35,023 bases of DNA, taken from Phoronis australis (lineage: Eukaryota > Phoronida > Phoronidae). The notes under the pieces are model-generated. The model searched no databases. It worked only from the letters and a program-made list of their open reading frames with translations, and had not been told where the DNA came from. Every line of letters starts with the position of its first letter. Within the stretch, counting starts at the first letter, position 1. The translations under genes and the position numbers were made by a program. Shown one piece after another: positions 21,598 to 31,728 of the stretch. The stretch lies in assembly GCA_002633005.1 (NCBI GenBank), contig NMRA01000833.1, positions 77,663-112,685 of the forward strand, given 5' to 3'.

Positions 21598-23433
21598 GTG
21601 ACCAATCTCTACCCTTGTTGTGAGCACCAGACTTCCTTCCCAAAGTTACTTGACGTCAGACGTGACAAACAACGAGTCAGAGGAGATTATTTGAAGAACC
21701 TACCGTGCATGGCCCAAAGCAAAGGTTAGGCACTTTGTAGTTCCCTCCAAAATAAAAAAAATGTTGGACTCAGTTTGCTGGAATTTGTGCGTATGAAATG
21801 GAAACTGCCGCAGAAGTTAAAGTTGCTTGAAATTGTTTAGAGTAAAAGATTTTCTCCCATATTAAAAGAACTTCCTTTATCAGGTCAAAAATCGTCTTGC
21901 AAATAACTTCGCTTTCAGAAATGAAACTGAAATTGGAAAAAAATCTGGTTGGTAGTGGCATATTGTAGCCTAAATGCCAGGAATTTAGAGGTCAAAAGAG
22001 TTTGGAATTTGCCTCCGCTCTGTGACCAGAGCATTCTGGAAATTTTAATTTTGAGATTGTAATTTCTTAATGATATTTGGCATTTCAAATTTTATCCTGG
22101 GGACACACCAAGGGAAAAAGCGATCGATTCGTTGGTTTTCTTTATCCATAAAGATCTCCATCGAGTGCGATTTCTGCGAGCTCTGCATTTTTATTAGATC
22201 TGCAAGGGCTTTTGTTGCAATGGCTTGCTGTTTCCATGACGTCAGTTACTCGATCTATGGTTACAGGCCCATGTTAACCGGAAGAGAAGTCTTTGTTGAC
22301 CTGCAGTATTATGTTGCAAGCCTTACAGTGTTAGTACCCAACTGCTCGTTTTTTTATGAGTCTAGTGAATTTAAACAATTAAGATGACACTGACAAGTAA
22401 CCCTGTGTCGTATAAAGCCATAGTGTACATGCTTAGATATTGAAAGAGTATTTTAGTTTAGCGGGTTTGCAACCAAGCCGACACGCTAATGATTGAATCA
22501 CGTCTCCCCATTCGTCCTTGACTGACTATGCTGATAGTGCAACATGTTTGGCGAACCGGACAATGTAAGTGAAAAAGTTTTAGTTAAATACGTGCGGTAC
22601 GAATATTAATGTCAGGGGCGTAAATTCTGAGACTGTCGTGGGCATGGGTTCTGTAGTGCTCAGACCTAGCTGAAGAGCAAGACTTAGCTAGATTAGGGGT
22701 GATAATGTCGTGTATTTTAAATGAGAACACGTGATTTTTCGCTTAATTTTTCTAGTCCAGAGACAGCTACTGATAGCCTAGAAACCAAAAATGTGTACCT
22801 AGAAGTTCTTGGTAGTATAAAATTGTGGTTGATTTATGTCTAGGTGACCCTGATGGGGTAATTTAACTGCACGCTCTTTAATCTTGACATCGCTAAGCAT
22901 ATTTTTTAAAATAAAAAAACAATTTTTTTGAATTTTGGTATCGCTGCCATCCGATAGCTGTCGCTTGCAATACGGCCCATTGTGATGCTCACGCTGCTGC
23001 CCTGCGGCGGACCAGGTCTAGTTGGTCACAGGTAAAGAAAAAATAAACGGCAAAAAACGACTGTTACAGAGAAAAACTGGGCATTTTTGAAGAACTGTAA
23101 CTTATTCATTTACTTCTTATGTCATATTAGAAAGAAAGCATGAGCATCATTCCGTTGTATTCAACAACTTCGTAATCAGTCAAGTTAGTGTTATAGAGCG
23201 TTTTTTTCGGAATTGTCACAATTCCCTCAGACGCATATTTTCCTATGCAACTCGGCTCCGTTTTGATCGTCTGCTGATGACTTCGCCAGTCTTCATCTCG
23301 GTGTGACAAGCTATCACAACGTATCTGCTATTGGCTTCCTGATAGCACGCCCGATGTTCCTACAATCCTGCCCCTGGGCACCGCCGATGCTTTCATCAGA
23401 CACTCAAGTCTCACTTTGCCGAAGTTCATCACA
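21598..23433. other. Unassigned stretch
   Basis: The frames at 21770-21961, 22070-22387 and 23127-23309 show no domain, and the last starts on TTG. A TATAAAG near 22409 and an ATG followed by seven codons and GTAAGT at 22544-22564 might be a promoter and first exon but are too short to trust. Confidence 0.3.
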
Positions 23434-23435
23434 TC

Positions 23436-23440
23436 TATAA
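23436..23440 (+). promoter_or_regulatory. Putative TATA box of the secreted-protein gene
   Basis: CATCTATAAAGTCGC lies 94 bp before the ATG at 23534, leaving room for a 5' leader of about 65 nt if transcription starts 30 bp downstream. The leader contains one earlier ATG near 23460. Confidence 0.35.
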
Positions 23441-23533
23441 AGTCGCTCGTTCCTCATAATATGAGGCGCTATTGAAGCATTTATTTTTGAGCCCCTGTGG
23501 ATTAAGGAAGATCGCTACAAAAGTTGACCAGCG

Positions 23534-23616
23534 ATGAGCGCTTACCGTGGTTTGTTTTTTGTTGCTGTTCTGTTACTGAGTATTACTCGTTTTGAAAGTG
23601 TGGAAACGGCTTTGTC
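23534..23616 (+). CDS. First exon encoding a signal peptide (small secreted protein)
   Basis: The ATG in GCGATGAGC opens MSAYRGLFFVAVLLLSITRF followed by ESVETAL. This has a basic n-region, a hydrophobic core LFFVAVLLLSI and a plausible cleavage after VETA. Two bases after codon 27 the sequence enters GTAAGC, a good donor. Without splicing the frame would stop two codons later. The likeliest visible continuation is 24276-24354. I do not recognise the protein, and it shows no resemblance to genes A and B beyond having a leader. Confidence 0.4.
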
Positions 23617-24275
23617 GTAAGCTGAGGTTGCATTTGGTGAGTTGAACAAGGAAAAACTAAATTCGAACCTGGCTAGTAAGCCTCGAGCTTAGATCGCCAA
23701 GGGCAATGTCAGCTCGCAAAGTGCGAGCTGGTACTCACCAAATCAGACCTTGAGTTGTGAAAGTAATTTGGAGGTCGATGCATCGATAATTTGCATAACT
23801 AAAACAAATTGACACAGCCATTATTGAAAATCCTACTTGTGTTGTGGCACTATAGGTAAATTATATTGACATTTGCTCGCATTTTTATGTGGACAATGAA
23901 TTTAACAGAACTACTTTGACAGGGGATACAGTGCAAGTTTGCATAAATTATGTAAACTGAGGCAGCCAATATCGAAATTCTATTCGTCCTTATAGATGCG
24001 GTATTATGATATTATAATATAAATATTTGTCCCATATTTCTGTGATCAGTTAATTTGAATTTGCACCCGTGTTTCATAGAGCAATCAATTTAATGAATTA
24101 AGGTTACAAGTTGCTGCTCTACTCAATGTACTCACTAAGATCATACACCGAGATTCATACTTATCTTTACCTTCACAACTGCAGCATTAGCTTACCAAAC
24201 TTTAAAGACAGGCTTGGCAGCTGATACCCAACCTAGTATATTTTTAAAAAAACATTTCCACTTTCATTATTTTAG

Positions 24276-24354
24276 CAAATATCACTTGGTCGGAAAGTTG
24301 CCTTCGAAAGTTACTTCTCATAAAGGTCCTAGTACAGATATTTGGGTTCGCTAA
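24276..24354 (+). CDS. Candidate second and last exon of the secreted-protein gene
   Basis: The acceptor CACTTTCATTATTTTAG precedes one base that completes the split serine codon from the exon at 23534. The frame then reads KYHLVGKLPSKVTSHKG and PSTDIWVR to a TAA. The joined product would be 53 residues. Phase agreement is the only support. Another acceptor near 24728 also gives a short in-phase reading, so this choice is tentative. Confidence 0.2.
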
Positions 24355-25628
24355 ATCTCCCTGCCGTATTACGGCGTTTTGCTGTTGCTCCCAACTTGTT
24401 CGATTCTATAGTCCAACAACAAGTTGGGAAGATGACCCCTGTAGCCAATATCTTACACAACTGATTAACTCCAGTCTGGCATTTAGGGTTGCAGGGCCAG
24501 CTTTTTTTGTTCGATAATTGCTCTAATCTCCAATAAGATCATATCTAGCCTGACTGGGCTGTGCTGTTGAAAATAGAATTTAAGTTATAAAAATTTGAAC
24601 ATAAACCAATGGCATTTCTAAAATCCTCGTCAAATGGTGATCATGTTTAGTTATTGAATCGCCAAAATCGCCCAACTACAGCAGAAGTTACTACCATCTA
24701 TTCTTTCCGAATGTACCAATTCACTTTAGGTGTGACTGTGTTCACACGTGGTTTGTAAATAAGCCTGGTAGATAATTGGCCTGCCTGTTGTCATACCAGA
24801 CAAAAGACTGTGCTTGGCAGCTAGAACAAAGAAGCTAGATGTTTTCACACGCTCACAAACCCATTACGTCTGGTAAAGTCACTGAACGGGAAAACGCCGT
24901 CATGCGTGCATCTTGTCATTTACATTGCTCATAGCGTCGCCACAAGGTGACCGTCTAGCTTGCTGTTTATTTTTTCAATGTGGTATATACTTATTCAAGA
25001 ATACACAGAACAAACAAGGAAAATAACGTGACCCAATAAATCGCGAGGCAATGTATCTGGGTTGGTGACAGTGCATAGGTGAAAGTAGTATACATAGAAC
25101 TTGAAATGATCGAATTATCCGGAGTCAGTGAGACACGTTTTTTTTTGACAATAAATTCCACAGCAATTAGCAACACCAGAACAAACGAATGCAAACAAAT
25201 GCCACCAATGTTCGTGCAACCTCCAGCGCGAGATCGAAGTTGGCGTTCAAGGGATTGAGTTTTATGCTGTGGGGCTCTTGGCTGGCAGCTGTACGCTGCT
25301 GCTGTGCTATCACTACTTTGAATTTGATTCGTTTAAAATATGCTATTGCGCCAGGAAATTGCAATTATTCTGCCGACCCCAAAAAGTTGAATGGCTGAGT
25401 CCAACAGTTCTTCACTGGAGAGATTCGAATAAGAAGAGTGCTACCGTTTTTCAACATCGGAATTTTATGACTTGGGAGCACCTCGTTCCCCAAAGGTACC
25501 ATTGAAACAGATACATATGTGTTCACGTAGGCGAGAATACAAAAATTTTGATATGCACTCATTGTTGCATGCAACACTAAAAATTAAGTCATATCCATCA
25601 AATCTGCAATTTAAACAATACAAACACA
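24355..25628. other. Unassigned stretch
   Basis: Overlapping frames at 25167-25577 on both strands have no domain. A short segment at 24983-25020 resembles one at 10841-10880 and may be a LINE 3' tail. No other structure was seen. Confidence 0.3.
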
Positions 25629-25634
25629 TTTATT
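25629..25634 (-). terminator. Polyadenylation signal AATAAA of the 63-residue protein gene
   Basis: The minus strand reads GCAATAAATGTG, 14 nt after the stop codon of the last exon, in the expected place for a compact 3' end. Confidence 0.55.
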
Positions 25635-25647
25635 GCATCACCGGCGC

Positions 25648-25737
25648 TTAGGATTTTGAAATGTTACCATTCAGGTCCAGTTCTTTAAGTTCATCATCAC
25701 TTAAGCCCAATGTTCGTTTAGCCATCTTCTCATCAAT
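25648..25737 (-). CDS. Last coding exon of a 63-residue protein
   Basis: A strong acceptor, TTTTGCTGTTTCAG, is followed on the minus strand by thirty codons reading IDEKMAKRTLGLSDDELKEL and then DLNGNISKS to TAA. AATAAA follows within 15 nt. The sequence is charged and probably helical, with a DDELKELD motif, and has no membrane segment. It enters on a codon boundary, matching the phase of the exon at 27143-27244. I do not recognise the family. A small mitochondrial or cytosolic assembly-type protein is possible but is only a guess. Confidence 0.6.
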   Translation of the reverse strand: MDEKMAKRTLGLSDDELKELDLNGNISKS

Positions 25738-25910
25738 CTGAAACAGCAAAATGATAACCAGTAATTAGTTGTACTTTCTTATTTCCATAATATCGGCGAG
25801 TAAAAGTCATCTATAATGCATCCAAACATTTCCTGTTCAGTGACAATATCTGATGAGTGTAGTTTTCAAATGCATATCCTATGCTACTGTTACTGAGTGC
25901 CGAAACGTGT

Positions 25911-26180
25911 CAGTTTGCGTTCTTTCCAATAATCGTCATGAAAAAATGCTTGAAAACTGCCTCGGAGTTGTTGTTCTCAATGCAGGGTAAAGAATCGTCA
26001 TCCGATAAATCCATATGTACAAAGACGTTCTCCTGTGCTACAAAGGTTGATTGCATTCAATTCAACTGACATTACAATAGTCGCCTTTCAGTTTGCGTTT
26101 TTCCAAGGATCGTCATGAAAAAATGCTTGAAATGCTACTCCCAGATTTTGTTGTTCACAATACTGGGTGAGGAATGGTCA
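25911..26180. repeat. Local direct duplication, offset 178 bp
   Basis: CAGTTTGCGTT-TTTCCA followed by TCGTCATGAAAAAATGCTTG occurs at 25911 and 26089, and similarity continues to TTGTTGTTC and beyond for about 90 bp. On the minus strand both copies can be read as FQAFFHDD-WK, which hints at a decayed coding repeat, but neither frame is intact. Confidence 0.65.
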
Positions 26181-26959
26181 GTTTTCTGTGTTTTAGCTTC
26201 TTTGACCCCGTTATCCTCAGAAATTTCAGGCAATGTTTCCAATTTCTATTTATTATTATTACTGACACCATGGATGAGCTAATCCATTACACAAACTATT
26301 TCACTGTCTAGCAGCTTCTATAATTTTACAATACCACAAAAATGGTGATTTCATGTTCAAATTTGACACTAATTTTGAGCGAAAACTGATGTGCCCGACT
26401 TTTAAACTGATTATCAGAGTAGGACTTGTTTAAACTACATTTTAGTAATATAACATAAGCAAGTAATCTGCAACGCATAGTACGATCCAAATCCGTGACA
26501 TAGGGTTTATCACCCATTTTGACTTTTTGTCTGGTCTGAAGTGCACTGCGCTCTTAAGATAGGAAACTGGTTAGTTTTCTCATCGGAACGTGTGATTGAA
26601 TGAGCTTATGAAAAAACACACTTTCATTAGACTGTAGTCATGATATGAATAAAAGAAAGAGAAAACAAGAAATTGGGGTGTTAATATGAGTTTGCCGTCT
26701 ATATTCGTTATTTTATCCGTTTTATTCATAAACATACTTAGTCGGCACGCATCTGTTTTCAAGTTTTATAATGAACACGCGGTTTACTCCGTGGATGGGC
26801 GGACACAGGTTATCGCTGACCGGTGCGACGACACACTGAAGACTGATTCGAGTTGATCACTTTATTAACTTCGGCCGCACGGCGTACTCAAATCTACTCA
26901 AACAAAACGTATTACGTAATGTCTGTTCTATGCTACAGCTAGTGCCGCAAAACCTTGAC

Positions 26960-27113
26960 CAGGGGCGGATCCAGGATTTTTAGTTGGGGGCGGGGAAGAG
27001 TATTAGCCAGGAATTTGCCCGTCAGACACTTACACCCCGAATTACCAAATTGAAGCTGGGAGAATTTTAGGGGGGGGCATGGCCCCCTTGGCCTGCCTCT
27101 AAATCCGCCACTG
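26960..27113. mobile_element. 154-bp MITE with hAT-like ends
   Basis: The left end CAGGGGCGGATCCAGG and the reverse complement of the right end, CAGTGGCGGATTTAGA, form an imperfect inverted repeat of the CAGTGGCGGAT type common on hAT transposons. The interior is G-rich and holds no ORF. Eight-base flanks ACCTTGAC and AATTTTAC agree at five positions, compatible with a decayed 8-bp target duplication. A second member of the family lies at 29354-29646. Confidence 0.65.
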
Positions 27114-27142
27114 AATTTTACTAGCGCCTACAGATGTCTCAC

Positions 27143-27244
27143 CTGTACATAGCTTCCTTCACCAGATATTATACGCGCTGCGGAATGTCCGTTCAACGGA
27201 TATATTCCAGAGGGCAGCGCGTTTTCTAATTTCCAAAGGCGCAT
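27143..27244 (-). CDS. First coding exon of a 63-residue protein
   Basis: The first ATG after an in-frame upstream TAA opens 34 codons reading MRLWKLENALPSGIYPLNGH and then SAARIISGEGSYVQ. The exon ends CAG/GTGAGA, a strong donor, on a codon boundary. Joined to 25648-25737 the protein has 63 residues with no signal peptide or membrane segment. The minus strand just upstream carries two CCAAT motifs (CTCCAATAAGCATCCAATCACG), consistent with a promoter. Exon CpG content is higher than in the surroundings. Additional internal exons cannot be excluded. The phase match and the tidy 3' end support the model. Confidence 0.55.
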
Positions 27245-27248
27245 CAAG

Positions 27249-27273
27249 TCGTGATTGGATGCTTATTGGAGGA
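27249..27273 (-). promoter_or_regulatory. Tandem CCAAT motifs upstream of the 63-residue protein gene
   Basis: On the minus strand two CCAAT motifs occur within 15 nt, directly before the coding start. They are closer to the ATG than usual, so the transcription start may be very near the ATG, or these may be incidental. Confidence 0.25.
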
Positions 27274-28659
27274 CTTTATTAGACTAAATTCAAGGGCTTC
27301 GGAAAAGCCGCGGGAGCCTTGCTGAAAACTTTAGTAATGAAAAACGTTCAACATCCACATGATTGAGCTCAATACGTAAAATTGACGGTATGCAAAATTT
27401 GAAGTTCCTTAGTGCCTGCGTAACAGAAAAGCCTCAGGACAAATCCCTTTCTTCCTAAAATTTATAGGTTGTTATGTAATCCTGATACCTTAGCTGTGAA
27501 ATATGTATATCACGCATCAAAAAAAAAAACGGAACGGCTTGTGTATTGGTGACTAGTGTGCATAGCACCACGATGATCTTGTTTGTTTGTTGTACGGAAG
27601 AAAATATAAACTGAAGTTTGGGGCCTCTTTCCTTTGAATCACCTTGTACGCCAGAAAGTTCCTTTCGAACTGATTCCAATGATATTCTACTGAAACTGGA
27701 GTTGCACAAACAAAAAGGGCCCTTGCGAAAATTTGATTGTTATACGATTTTATCGATAACCTTGCGACAAGCTTGCGACCTAGTTTTCCAAGAGTTGTGT
27801 TAGTTTTTAATGTTTTAAGGAAGTTTAGTTACCCAGGATACAGTGTCGCTTAGTGCATGTGTCTTCCTCGTTCGAATATTTGAAAAATATGTTCTCTCTT
27901 CTAAGGCTTCTTTTGTTGCTGGATTTGTTAGAAAAGCCAGAGTAACCGAGTGAGTCCTGTGCTAAATCATTACATCTTTTAGTAAGAGTTCATAAGAGCT
28001 ATAAGAAGAAAGTTTTGACTAGAACTATCCAAAGCAAACACGAATAACTGGGTGCTTATGAATGAAACACAGAGCTTTTCGGTCCATTTTTGTCAAGATC
28101 GATTTTGGTGTAAGACAAAATGACATCCAGGAATTTTAATACCCGGGATATTTGTTTTCGCCGTGAAAAGAACATAATGATGTCACCCCGGTGGTAGCAG
28201 TGCCTCCTGGTGGCCACCTATGTCCTGCACCCGCACCTCACTTCTGGCGATTTCACCTCTGGCGACTCACACGTTCGCAATTGCGTTGAACGTGTTGCCG
28301 AAGCTCACTAGTGAGCTTACCAGATGCTCTTAGGTGCCAAAAGCAACTTTACTTGTTCAATCTCCCCAAATCACTGGTCCACATGCACAGATGTCTCAAA
28401 CTCACTCATCAAATGTTTGTGAGCACAGATGGAGAACGATCATAATATTCCCATTTTTGCACTGCCTTACTTGCTTGTCAACATGTCAAGACTACCAACT
28501 AAAAAGCTTAACGACGTCACTAGCTCTGTAAGAACTGGTTCCCTGCCTCAACCTGAGTGATGTTGGCACTGCCGTGATCACTCCACAGAGAACATCAAAC
28601 CAACGTGGATGTTTGTTGCTAAGTGGACTTAAGGCACACGTTCAGCACCGGTTCAGCAC
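27274..28659. other. Unassigned stretch
   Basis: The frames at 27455-27709, 27618-27803 and 28334-28531 lack support. If gene B continues beyond its exon 2, its later exons should lie here on the minus strand, but I could not find a segment resembling gene A's candidate exon 3. GTCGCCAGAGGTGAAATCGC and its neighbour near 28245-28265 form a tiny tandem repeat. Confidence 0.3.
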
Positions 28660-28685
28660 CTCTAACTGTTTTGACGACAATCTAC

Positions 28686-28806
28686 CTTATCGTATCGGTT
28701 TTCAACTATCACGCTTCTTCTTCTCCTCATGTATGCACCAAAAGAACAGACACCGTCCATGACAACGAAAAGCACCACCAAAAGGGTAAAGGTCTTCAGA
28801 GGTCCC
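28686..28806 (-). CDS. Gene B exon 2: signal peptide and polybasic site, paralogue of gene A
   Basis: The exon lies between AATTTCCAG and AAG/GTAGAT. With AT from exon 1 it reads MGPLKTFTLLVVLFVVMDGV followed by CSFGAYM, four arginines, SVIVEN and RYDK. Compared with gene A it has four extra codons and many substitutions. It keeps the frame, MGP-K, the hydrophobic leader, MDGVCS, RRRRS and YDK. There is no in-frame upstream ATG in the unspliced sequence, because gene A's alternative ATG is ATA here. Use of the junction ATG is therefore the only way to start this leader. Later exons were not found. Confidence 0.58.
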
Positions 28807-29074
28807 CTGGAAATTAAGTATATTTAAGTGAAACTGTTGAACTTCTCATTTATATCGAACACTAGCCAAGATCGACTCATTGCCCAGCGTGTTCAGACAG
28901 ATCATATCCATATCCTTTGTATTACTTATAACATTACACACATCTGTTCAGGTGAAGATCATTTAGCGTGGGCCAGTTTCCTTATTAGTCAAGCGGCTAA
29001 GTAAATTTAGTTTTGAGGTGCGTAAACTCAATTATGATGGACCAATTTCTATGATGCGAACATTGATTTTGGTT

Positions 29075-29815
29075 ACATATTATCATCTACATATTTGTGT
29101 AATCATTTAGAATGTGTAGTTTTTCAAAAACATTATACTTCAATAGGCAGTGTTATGATATTCGAAGACCCTGCTTGCAACGCTCCATTAACTCCGCCTA
29201 AACGTTGCACACAACGGTAGGTACAATGTATGACAATGGACTTAAACAGTACGGTAGCAGGCGTAAAATAAATGTAACTGACAAATCCTTGTTATTGCCC
29301 ATGAGGTAGCTTCAGACTGAAAAATGGAAAAGTAGACGTTGCCTGACAAGAACCAGTGGTGAATCTAGGATATCATAAGGCGTGGCTAACATTTTGTCCC
29401 GGGCAATCGGGCAAGGTACGATTGCATGAGCGCGCCCAGCCTAAAATGAAGGGGGTTCAAATTCCTGGGGATGCGGTCCTTTTACCAAAAAAAACAACAA
29501 ACAAAAAAAACAAGAAACCGAACAAGATGCAGCAAAGACTGTTAAATCTTGTTTCAGCCGCATGTTACTTGCGGCGGTTCATTAAACTCAATATTTCTTC
29601 ACGCCCTTGTTGTTCTATTTTTCCGACCCCTCTAAATCCGCCTTTGAGAACAACTTTTTGTGTTTTGACTAAGGAGGCATAGCCATATTGTTAAGCCCCT
29701 TCATCTTTCTGGGAAGCATGCAAACTGCAAGTTCTTGTCTGTTCCTTTTCTATCAGTGATATATTTCATGCGCCCAAGATTTCTGGTATCTGAAACAGTC
29801 TCGATCACACTTCAC
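29075..29815. mobile_element. Insertion of about 740 bp in gene B intron 1
   Basis: Copy 1 reads continuously from GATGCGAACA to TTTCATTTGA, whereas copy 2 interrupts the same join with this block. It contains the MITE at 29354-29646, with unassigned sequence on both sides. It may be several nested insertions. Confidence 0.55.
29354..29646. mobile_element. 293-bp MITE with hAT-like ends (same family as 26960-27113)
   Basis: The left end is CAGTGGTGAATCTAGG. The right end is CTAAATCCGCCTTTG, whose reverse complement CAAAGGCGGATTTAG matches the left end imperfectly. The flanking octamers ACAAGAAC and AGAACAAC agree at six of eight positions, fitting an 8-bp target duplication. The interior has an A-rich tract near 29487-29515 and no convincing ORF. 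Confidence 0.6.
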
Positions 29816-30679
29816 GGACCTGGTTTCATTTGAGATTGACTATCTCTAATCCCGTGATTGAATCGTACCCACGACGTGATCTGAGAGCCTATTGGATCAA
29901 GGATGAGCTGTAGATAGTCGGCACTAGTTGTTTTTGACAAGGTCCTCGAAAGGGGCGTGGTGGTGAATGCTCTACGCGGATGCAGAACCCGGCGCAACAT
30001 GCGAGCATGGGATGAAGCGAGATCCTCCCATCGGGGGAGGGGGGGGGTGGTTGGGAGACCTTCCTCAGGCAAAATTTGAAAACTAAATGTAATTGGATTT
30101 TGGGTGCAGTTTGGTGCATTATACAAGTTTATTTGTGATAGACAAGGACTTAACCCGAGCATCATGTAGTGGAAGTATCTGGGTAAAGGATACTTCGCAA
30201 GAAAACTTGCATAGACAGTGTGCTCTCTGTTGAGACACAGTGGTAGCGGCACTTAGTAAAAATTCAATTATCCACGTAGAGAAAAAATATTTGAACTTTT
30301 TAAACGTAATAAACTATAACGAAACTTCCGTAGATATCGTCCTGCTAAACATAAGTCAGTTCTAGTGGATTGGTGTTGGCCGGCGTAGCAGACGATGAAT
30401 AATCCAGTCCAAATCTGAGACTGGTTTCCATTCGATATTGTTATTTTGGGACAGGGCTATGGTTGATTAAACAGTTCAAGTGTCACGCCCTGCAATATAA
30501 TTCACAATATCTTTTGTAAACTCGGACACGATAAAATGCATGAAGCAGAAAGCTTACTGTTTCTTACTTCATTAGCGAACCCTGGCGCTTCACCATTTTA
30601 GAAATTCGGATCGAAGTCGTTGTCTGGTCCCTGGCTGTATGAAGTTTATATGCATTGTCGGATAAACAGGGGCCATAAT

Positions 30680-30771
30680 CTGATATAACGTGCCCGCATT
30701 TTAAGAACCAGTTTGATGCCCGTCATTTAGTGGGGAAAACTGGTTCTCAAAATTGGGGCACGTTATATCAG
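30680..30771. repeat. Long inverted repeat (35-bp arms, 22-bp loop)
   Basis: The arm 30680-30714 starts CTGATATAACGTGCCC and ends GAACCAGTTT. The arm 30737-30771 is its reverse complement at 32 of 35 positions. The structure would form a stable stem in DNA or in the gene B primary transcript, because it lies inside intron 1. It has MITE-like dimensions but no recognised family or target duplication. Confidence 0.75.
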
Positions 30772-30926
30772 ACCATTGCCGATATGAGGTACGAAAGGGG
30801 ATTGAATGACCCGTGTTTAACGGGAGCACAATTCGAGAGCCCATTTTACAATTATTATTTTTCCCGTTCGATCCACAAACGGCGAAAGGTGCCGTGTGAC
30901 TTGTGCTTATTCATTACTACTTGCAA

Positions 30927-30972
30927 TCATTTTACTAGAGATCATTTTACTAGCGATCAGTTTTACTAGCGA
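30927..30972 (+). repeat. Three tandem copies of a 15-16 bp unit
   Basis: TCATTTTACTAGAGA, TCATTTTACTAGCGA and TCAGTTTTACTAGCGA follow one another directly. Confidence 0.8.
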
Positions 30973-31538
30973 TTTTTTTGCGTGGCGGTGAAGTTTCTCC
31001 ATCACGATTATTTGTGTGGCGGTCAATTTGAATATGACTTACGTGTGACGGGGCCAAAAAGGAGCGTGGCGGATCTCCCAGAAGTTTACACGCAGGGGAA
31101 ACCCTCGAAGGGTGCACAGTTGGAAAATAAATGTATATGTACATGTATAACCCTTTTGCAATTAGCCCTCAGTTTTTTTCTAGTGACCTAAACGTGAATG
31201 TTTTTTTGCGTGCCAGAACCGTTTGTTTACAAATCCATGGCGCTATAACGCAAATTCGAGTTTACATCAGATTAGCTGTAAAATGAAATTCTGATTTTTA
31301 GAAAATCGAATCATTGTCGTTTGAGAATTCTGGTTGGGCTCATATCATAATTTTAGTTTCATTTTAGATTTCATTGCGGCCAGCAGATCGTTAAACGGTT
31401 TTTACTTACATATACACCGACTTGTCTGACATCTGCCTTAATTAACATATTGGGCGGATTTAATTGAAAGATTTTTGCTTATTGTATATACACGTGTTAT
31501 ATTACAGGCCAAAACTTATCTGACGCTAACCTACTTAC

Positions 31539-31625
31539 ATGCCAGTATCTGTCAAAATTTCCCACTGTCAAGTTCAAGAATCAGTCCCCTCTCCACTCCT
31601 GCAGCGAATGCACTGTAACAATACT
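31539..31625 (-). other. Gene B exon 1 (5' untranslated)
   Basis: This matches gene A exon 1. It ends GATACTGGCAT/GTAAGTAG on the minus strand and has no ATG before the junction. The upstream TTAAAAACATT (near 31641-31649) replaces gene A's TATA box. The start point is inferred from gene A. Confidence 0.5.
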
Positions 31626-31728
31626 CTAGGCGTTAAAATGTTTTTAACCTGAACAAACTATACCAGCGATTCAGTCCACTGAAATCCCATAAAAGGAAGA
31701 TGAATCTGGTAACTGACGGTGAATTCTG

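Larger units (their letters stand above)
25738..27142 (-). other. Intron of the 63-residue protein gene
   Basis: This intron of 1405 nt runs from GTGAGA to TTTCAG. It contains a hAT-like MITE at 26960-27113, only about 30 bp from the donor, and a 90-bp local duplication (25911-26000 and 26089-26180). An in-phase open segment after TTCAG near 26535 (VKMGDKPYVTDLDRTM) could be an alternative exon but lacks a convincing donor. Confidence 0.45.
29945..31185. other. Second block of about 1.24 kb present only in gene B intron 1
   Basis: The flanks align to adjacent sequence in copy 1 (around 5790 and 5865). The block includes a G-run at 30035-30052, a long hairpin at 30680-30771 and a 15-bp triplet repeat at 30927-30972. 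The 146-codon minus-strand frame at 29812-30252 crosses its edge and has no domain. Element boundaries and type are unknown. Confidence 0.45.

Noticed and set aside
22544-22564. ATG plus seven codons then GTAAGT, with a TATAAAG upstream
   Set aside because: The exon is too short, several ATGs lie before it, and no second exon was found.
26326-26541. Possible alternative exon reading VKMGDKPYVTDLDRTM in the 63-residue gene intron
   Set aside because: The phase at the acceptor fits, but no good donor follows and the frame stops within intron-like sequence. It is mentioned only as an alternative.
27612-27690. Possible minus-strand exon reading RISLESVRKELSGVQ
   Set aside because: Short, with a weak acceptor context and no partner. 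Its position upstream of the 63-residue gene start does not fit that gene.
29812-30252. 146-codon minus-strand open frame
   Set aside because: It straddles the edge of a block absent from the paralogous unit, includes a long G-run, and has no domain, leader or splice support.
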